Shown here piece after piece: positions 29,848 through 31,605 of a DNA stretch of 31,605 bases. Positions within the stretch are counted from its first letter, which is position 1, and every line of letters starts with the position of its first letter. Source of the DNA: JANPJV01 sp031425695. Its GTDB lineage: Bacteria; Pseudomonadota; Gammaproteobacteria; Xanthomonadales; SZUA-5. Made by a program: the position numbers and the translations under genes. Location: NCBI GenBank assembly GCA_031425695.1, contig JANPJV010000279.1, positions 1-31,605 on the forward strand, read 5' to 3'. The notes beneath the pieces are model-generated. The model was not told where the DNA came from. It searched no databases and was given only the letters and a program-made list of their open reading frames with translations.

Positions 29848-30516
29848 TTACTCCCTGGGCTTCTGGACGCGAGCCTTCAACGCTTCCAGGTCGCCCTTGA
29901 TGCGATCTTCGGCTTCAAGGTCGACGAAGGCCTGGTTGAGTGTCTTGGCACGGCCAAGATCCAGAGATTCGGCTTGCGCCTCGACCGCGTCAATGCGCCG
30001 TTCGGCATAGTCGAACCGGTTGAGCATGTCGTCGATCCGCGCCGAATGGATCTGCGTACGTGCCTTCAAAGACGTGTGTGCATTCTGCGCCCGCAGGATG
30101 ATGGTGCGCTGGCGCGCCTTGGCATCCTGGAGCTTCGCCTGCAGCTTGGCGATATCGTCATTCAGCTTGACCAGATTATTTCCGAGGACGACGAGGTCCT
30201 GGGCAACGAGCTTGGCCTGGTCGCCGAGCGCGGCTTTGTGCTGCAGAGCCGACTTGGCCAGGTCCTCGCGATCCTTGCGCAGTGCAAGCTCCGCCTTGTG
30301 CTCCCAATCGAGCTGTTCATGGTCGAGGACGCCGAGCTGGCGCTCGCGTTCCTTGCGCTCGGCAATCACCTTGGCGGCGGCAGAACGCACTTCGACCAGC
30401 GTGTCTTCCATCTCCTGGATCATCAGGCGCACGATCTTCTCGGGATCCTCGGCCTTGTCGAGGAGCGAGTTCAGGTTGGCGTTGACGATGTCTGAAAGGC
30501 GGGAAAACATTCCCAT
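29848..30516 (-). CDS. pspA: Phage shock protein A
   Basis: From the ATG at 30516 the protein is 222 aa, the same length as E. coli PspA. It is almost wholly helical, beginning MGMFSRLSDIVNANLNSLLD and continuing DPEKIVRLMIQEMEDTLVEV, both hallmark PspA sequences. It is a peripheral membrane effector that restores damaged inner membrane and, when free, inhibits the sigma-54 activator PspF. The start has AGGAG at good distance. A sigma-54 promoter candidate lies about 60 bp upstream. The pspF gene is not next to it; instead a prolyl-isomerase gene is divergent. Confidence 0.95.
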   Translation of the reverse strand: MGMFSRLSDIVNANLNSLLDKAEDPEKIVRLMIQEMEDTLVEVRSAAAKVIAERKERERQLGVLDHEQLDWEHKAELALRKDREDLAKSALQHKAALGDQAKLVAQDLVVLGNNLVKLNDDIAKLQAKLQDAKARQRTIILRAQNAHTSLKARTQIHSARIDDMLNRFDYAERRIDAVEAQAESLDLGRAKTLNQAFVDLEAEDRIKGDLEALKARVQKPRE

Positions 30517-30576
30517 TTTTGCATCTCCTAGTTTGGTTACCAGCTTGAATCGACCCAGCCTGGGTAGGCAACCCCT

Positions 30577-30592
30577 ATCAAGTCGCGTGCCA
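30577..30592 (-). promoter_or_regulatory. Sigma-54 promoter candidate for pspABC
   Basis: On the minus strand the sequence TGGCACGCGACTTGAT matches the -24/-12 consensus TGGCACG-N4-TTGCW, with one change (A for C in the -12 element). The predicted start of transcription is near 30566, giving a leader of about 50 nt before pspA. AT-rich sequence upstream (about 30600-30620) could host an IHF site. Psp operons are known sigma-54/PspF targets, so sequence and context agree. Confidence 0.7.
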
Positions 30593-30826
30593 GCGTCCAA
30601 GTGATTGATTTGATTCACTGGTCCTAATCAGCCGGGCCTTTTTACCAAGGCTTGGTGGCGCACCGCACTAAACTTGCGCTGAACTCGCCACCCGAGGTCT
30701 TTGCTACAAAGTGTGCGGCTCTAGGGTTGTTCCCTTAGTATCCTCGGCGCCCCTCATGCCAGTGTCGAGCCGTAAAGCTGTCCTCGGCCGACTCGCATCT
30801 CTTTTAGTTTCCTGTTGGAGGTACCG

Positions 30827-31549
30827 ATGAATTTCAAAGGGTTGGCAGCGATTGCTGCTGCGTTTTTCGCGCTTTCCGCTGGCGCCCAGGCTCCTGCGCC
30901 GGCGACGGCTGCGCCTCCGGCCGCGGCTGCGCCAGCGGTTCCAGTGGACAAGACCAAGCTCTCCTATGCGATCGGCTACCAGTTTGGTGCCGACCTCAAG
31001 GAGCGCGGCGTGGCGGTCGACATCAATGGCGTGATCCGCGCGCTGCAAGATGGTTTCGGCGGCAAGGAAGTGGCCTATCCGCGCGAAGACCTGGCCAAGC
31101 AGATGGAACTGCTGGAAGGCAAGCTGCGCACTGAAGCGGAAGCCAAGTTCCGCAAGGTTGCCGGCGAGAACAAGGCCGCCAGCACCAAGTTCATGGCCGA
31201 GAACCGCGCCAAGAAGGGCATCATCGCCCTGCCCTCGGGCATCCAGTACCGCGTCATCGAAGAAGGCAACGGCGCGCGTCCGGGTCCGAAGTCGGAAGTG
31301 ACCGTGCACTATCGCGGCTCGCTCATCAGCGGCTTCGAATTCGACAGCTCCTTCGCGCGCGGCGTGCCGGCCAAGTTCCAGGTCGACCAGGTGCTCAAGG
31401 GCTGGCAGGAAATCCTGCCGCTGATGCGCGTCGGCGACCATTGGCAGCTGTTCCTGCCGCCGGAAATGGCCTACGGCGAACGCGGCCCACGCCCGATCGG
31501 ACCGAACCAGGCTCTGATCTTCGAGATCAAACTGGTTGAAGTGAAGTAA
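30827..31549 (+). CDS. Periplasmic FKBP-type peptidyl-prolyl isomerase (FkpA/Mip-like)
   Basis: The protein is 240 aa from the ATG at 30827 with GGAGG 5 nt upstream. A signal peptide (about 1-21, MNFKGLAAIAAAFFALSAGA) is followed by an Ala/Pro linker, then the N-terminal dimerisation domain (about 43-125, LSYAIGYQFGADLKERG) and the FKBP catalytic domain (about 148-240, VTVHYRGSLISGFEFDSSF, then VLKGWQEILPLMRVGDHWQL and MAYGERGPRPIGPNQALIFE). The enzyme assists folding of exported proteins by proline isomerisation. It is divergent from pspA across a 310-bp gap that contains the sigma-54 promoter for pspA and no clear promoter of its own. Confidence 0.92.
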   Translation: MNFKGLAAIAAAFFALSAGAQAPAPATAAPPAAAAPAVPVDKTKLSYAIGYQFGADLKERGVAVDINGVIRALQDGFGGKEVAYPREDLAKQMELLEGKLRTEAEAKFRKVAGENKAASTKFMAENRAKKGIIALPSGIQYRVIEEGNGARPGPKSEVTVHYRGSLISGFEFDSSFARGVPAKFQVDQVLKGWQEILPLMRVGDHWQLFLPPEMAYGERGPRPIGPNQALIFEIKLVEVK

Positions 31550-31565
31550 GTTTTTGATGTTGTGG

Positions 31566-31584
31566 GTCCGGACCTTGTCCGGAC
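31566..31584 (+). terminator. Possible terminator hairpin after the FKBP gene
   Basis: GTCCGGAC, loop CTT, GTCCGGAC forms an 8-bp stem 16 nt after the stop. The sequence after it (GCCTCTTGTTCT) is only moderately T-rich, so termination would be weak. The core octamer is shared with the hairpin at 1606-1634. Confidence 0.45.
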
Positions 31585-31605
31585 GCCTCTTGTTCTAATA
31601 AAGAG

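Overview
The window (about 31.6 kb, high GC, mostly minus-strand genes) looks like chromosomal DNA of a gammaproteobacterium of the Xanthomonadales/Lysobacterales, probably Rhodanobacteraceae-like. This is inferred from: a fused ThrA of 820 aa in a thrA-thrB-thrC order; a class II ribonucleotide reductase split into NrdJa and NrdJb as in Pseudomonas; an OxyR with both redox cysteines; pspABC; GreB; and a secreted protein ending in a GFE-type tail of the kind I recall from this order. No tRNA, rRNA, CRISPR array, integrase, transposase or phage gene was seen. Bases 1-101 hold no recognisable gene.

Layout. (1) 102-686: an orphan three-helix membrane protein of the Pycsar-effector (DUF5706-like) type, next to a 165-bp nested palindrome. 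(2) 951-3855: a peroxide-defence module with ahpC-ahpD divergent from oxyR, a tandem OxyR operator between them, and an unknown membrane-anchored protein overlapping the end of oxyR. (3) 3907-5384: a PfkB-family kinase and a convergent SnoaL/ketosteroid-isomerase-like protein, with a nested palindrome between. (4) 5534-10160: a dNTP-synthesis cluster with nrdJa and nrdJb separated by a histone-H1-like protein and a secreted unknown protein, and paired NrdR boxes in front of nrdJa. (5) 10373-15414: a GAF-GAF-GGDEF-EAL protein, a cysteine synthase and a small secreted acidic protein, among dispersed repeats. (6) 15635-18669: a PepSY-PhoP-PhoQ three-gene operon and a divergent GNAT acetyltransferase. 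(7) 18892-25036: folE2, thrA, thrB and thrC on one strand. (8) 25200-28991: DUF72 protein and secreted heparinase II/III-like lyase, divergent from greB, with related REP elements on both sides. (9) 29122-31549: pspA-pspB-pspC behind a strong sigma-54 promoter candidate, divergent from a periplasmic FKBP-type prolyl isomerase.

How the parts fit. Several units serve stress responses: peroxide (OxyR/AhpC/AhpD), envelope stress (Psp, FKBP, PepSY-PhoPQ) and oxygen-independent dNTP supply (NrdJ under NrdR). The rest is amino-acid, folate/queuosine precursor and cysteine metabolism. The most unusual property is the density of intergenic palindromes. At least six distinct families occupy gaps, and two families have recognisable second copies inside the window. 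I found no convincing complete new system. The best leads for novelty are the orphan Pycsar-effector-like protein, the unknown protein coupled to oxyR, the two genes inserted inside the split nrdJ locus, and the palindrome families.
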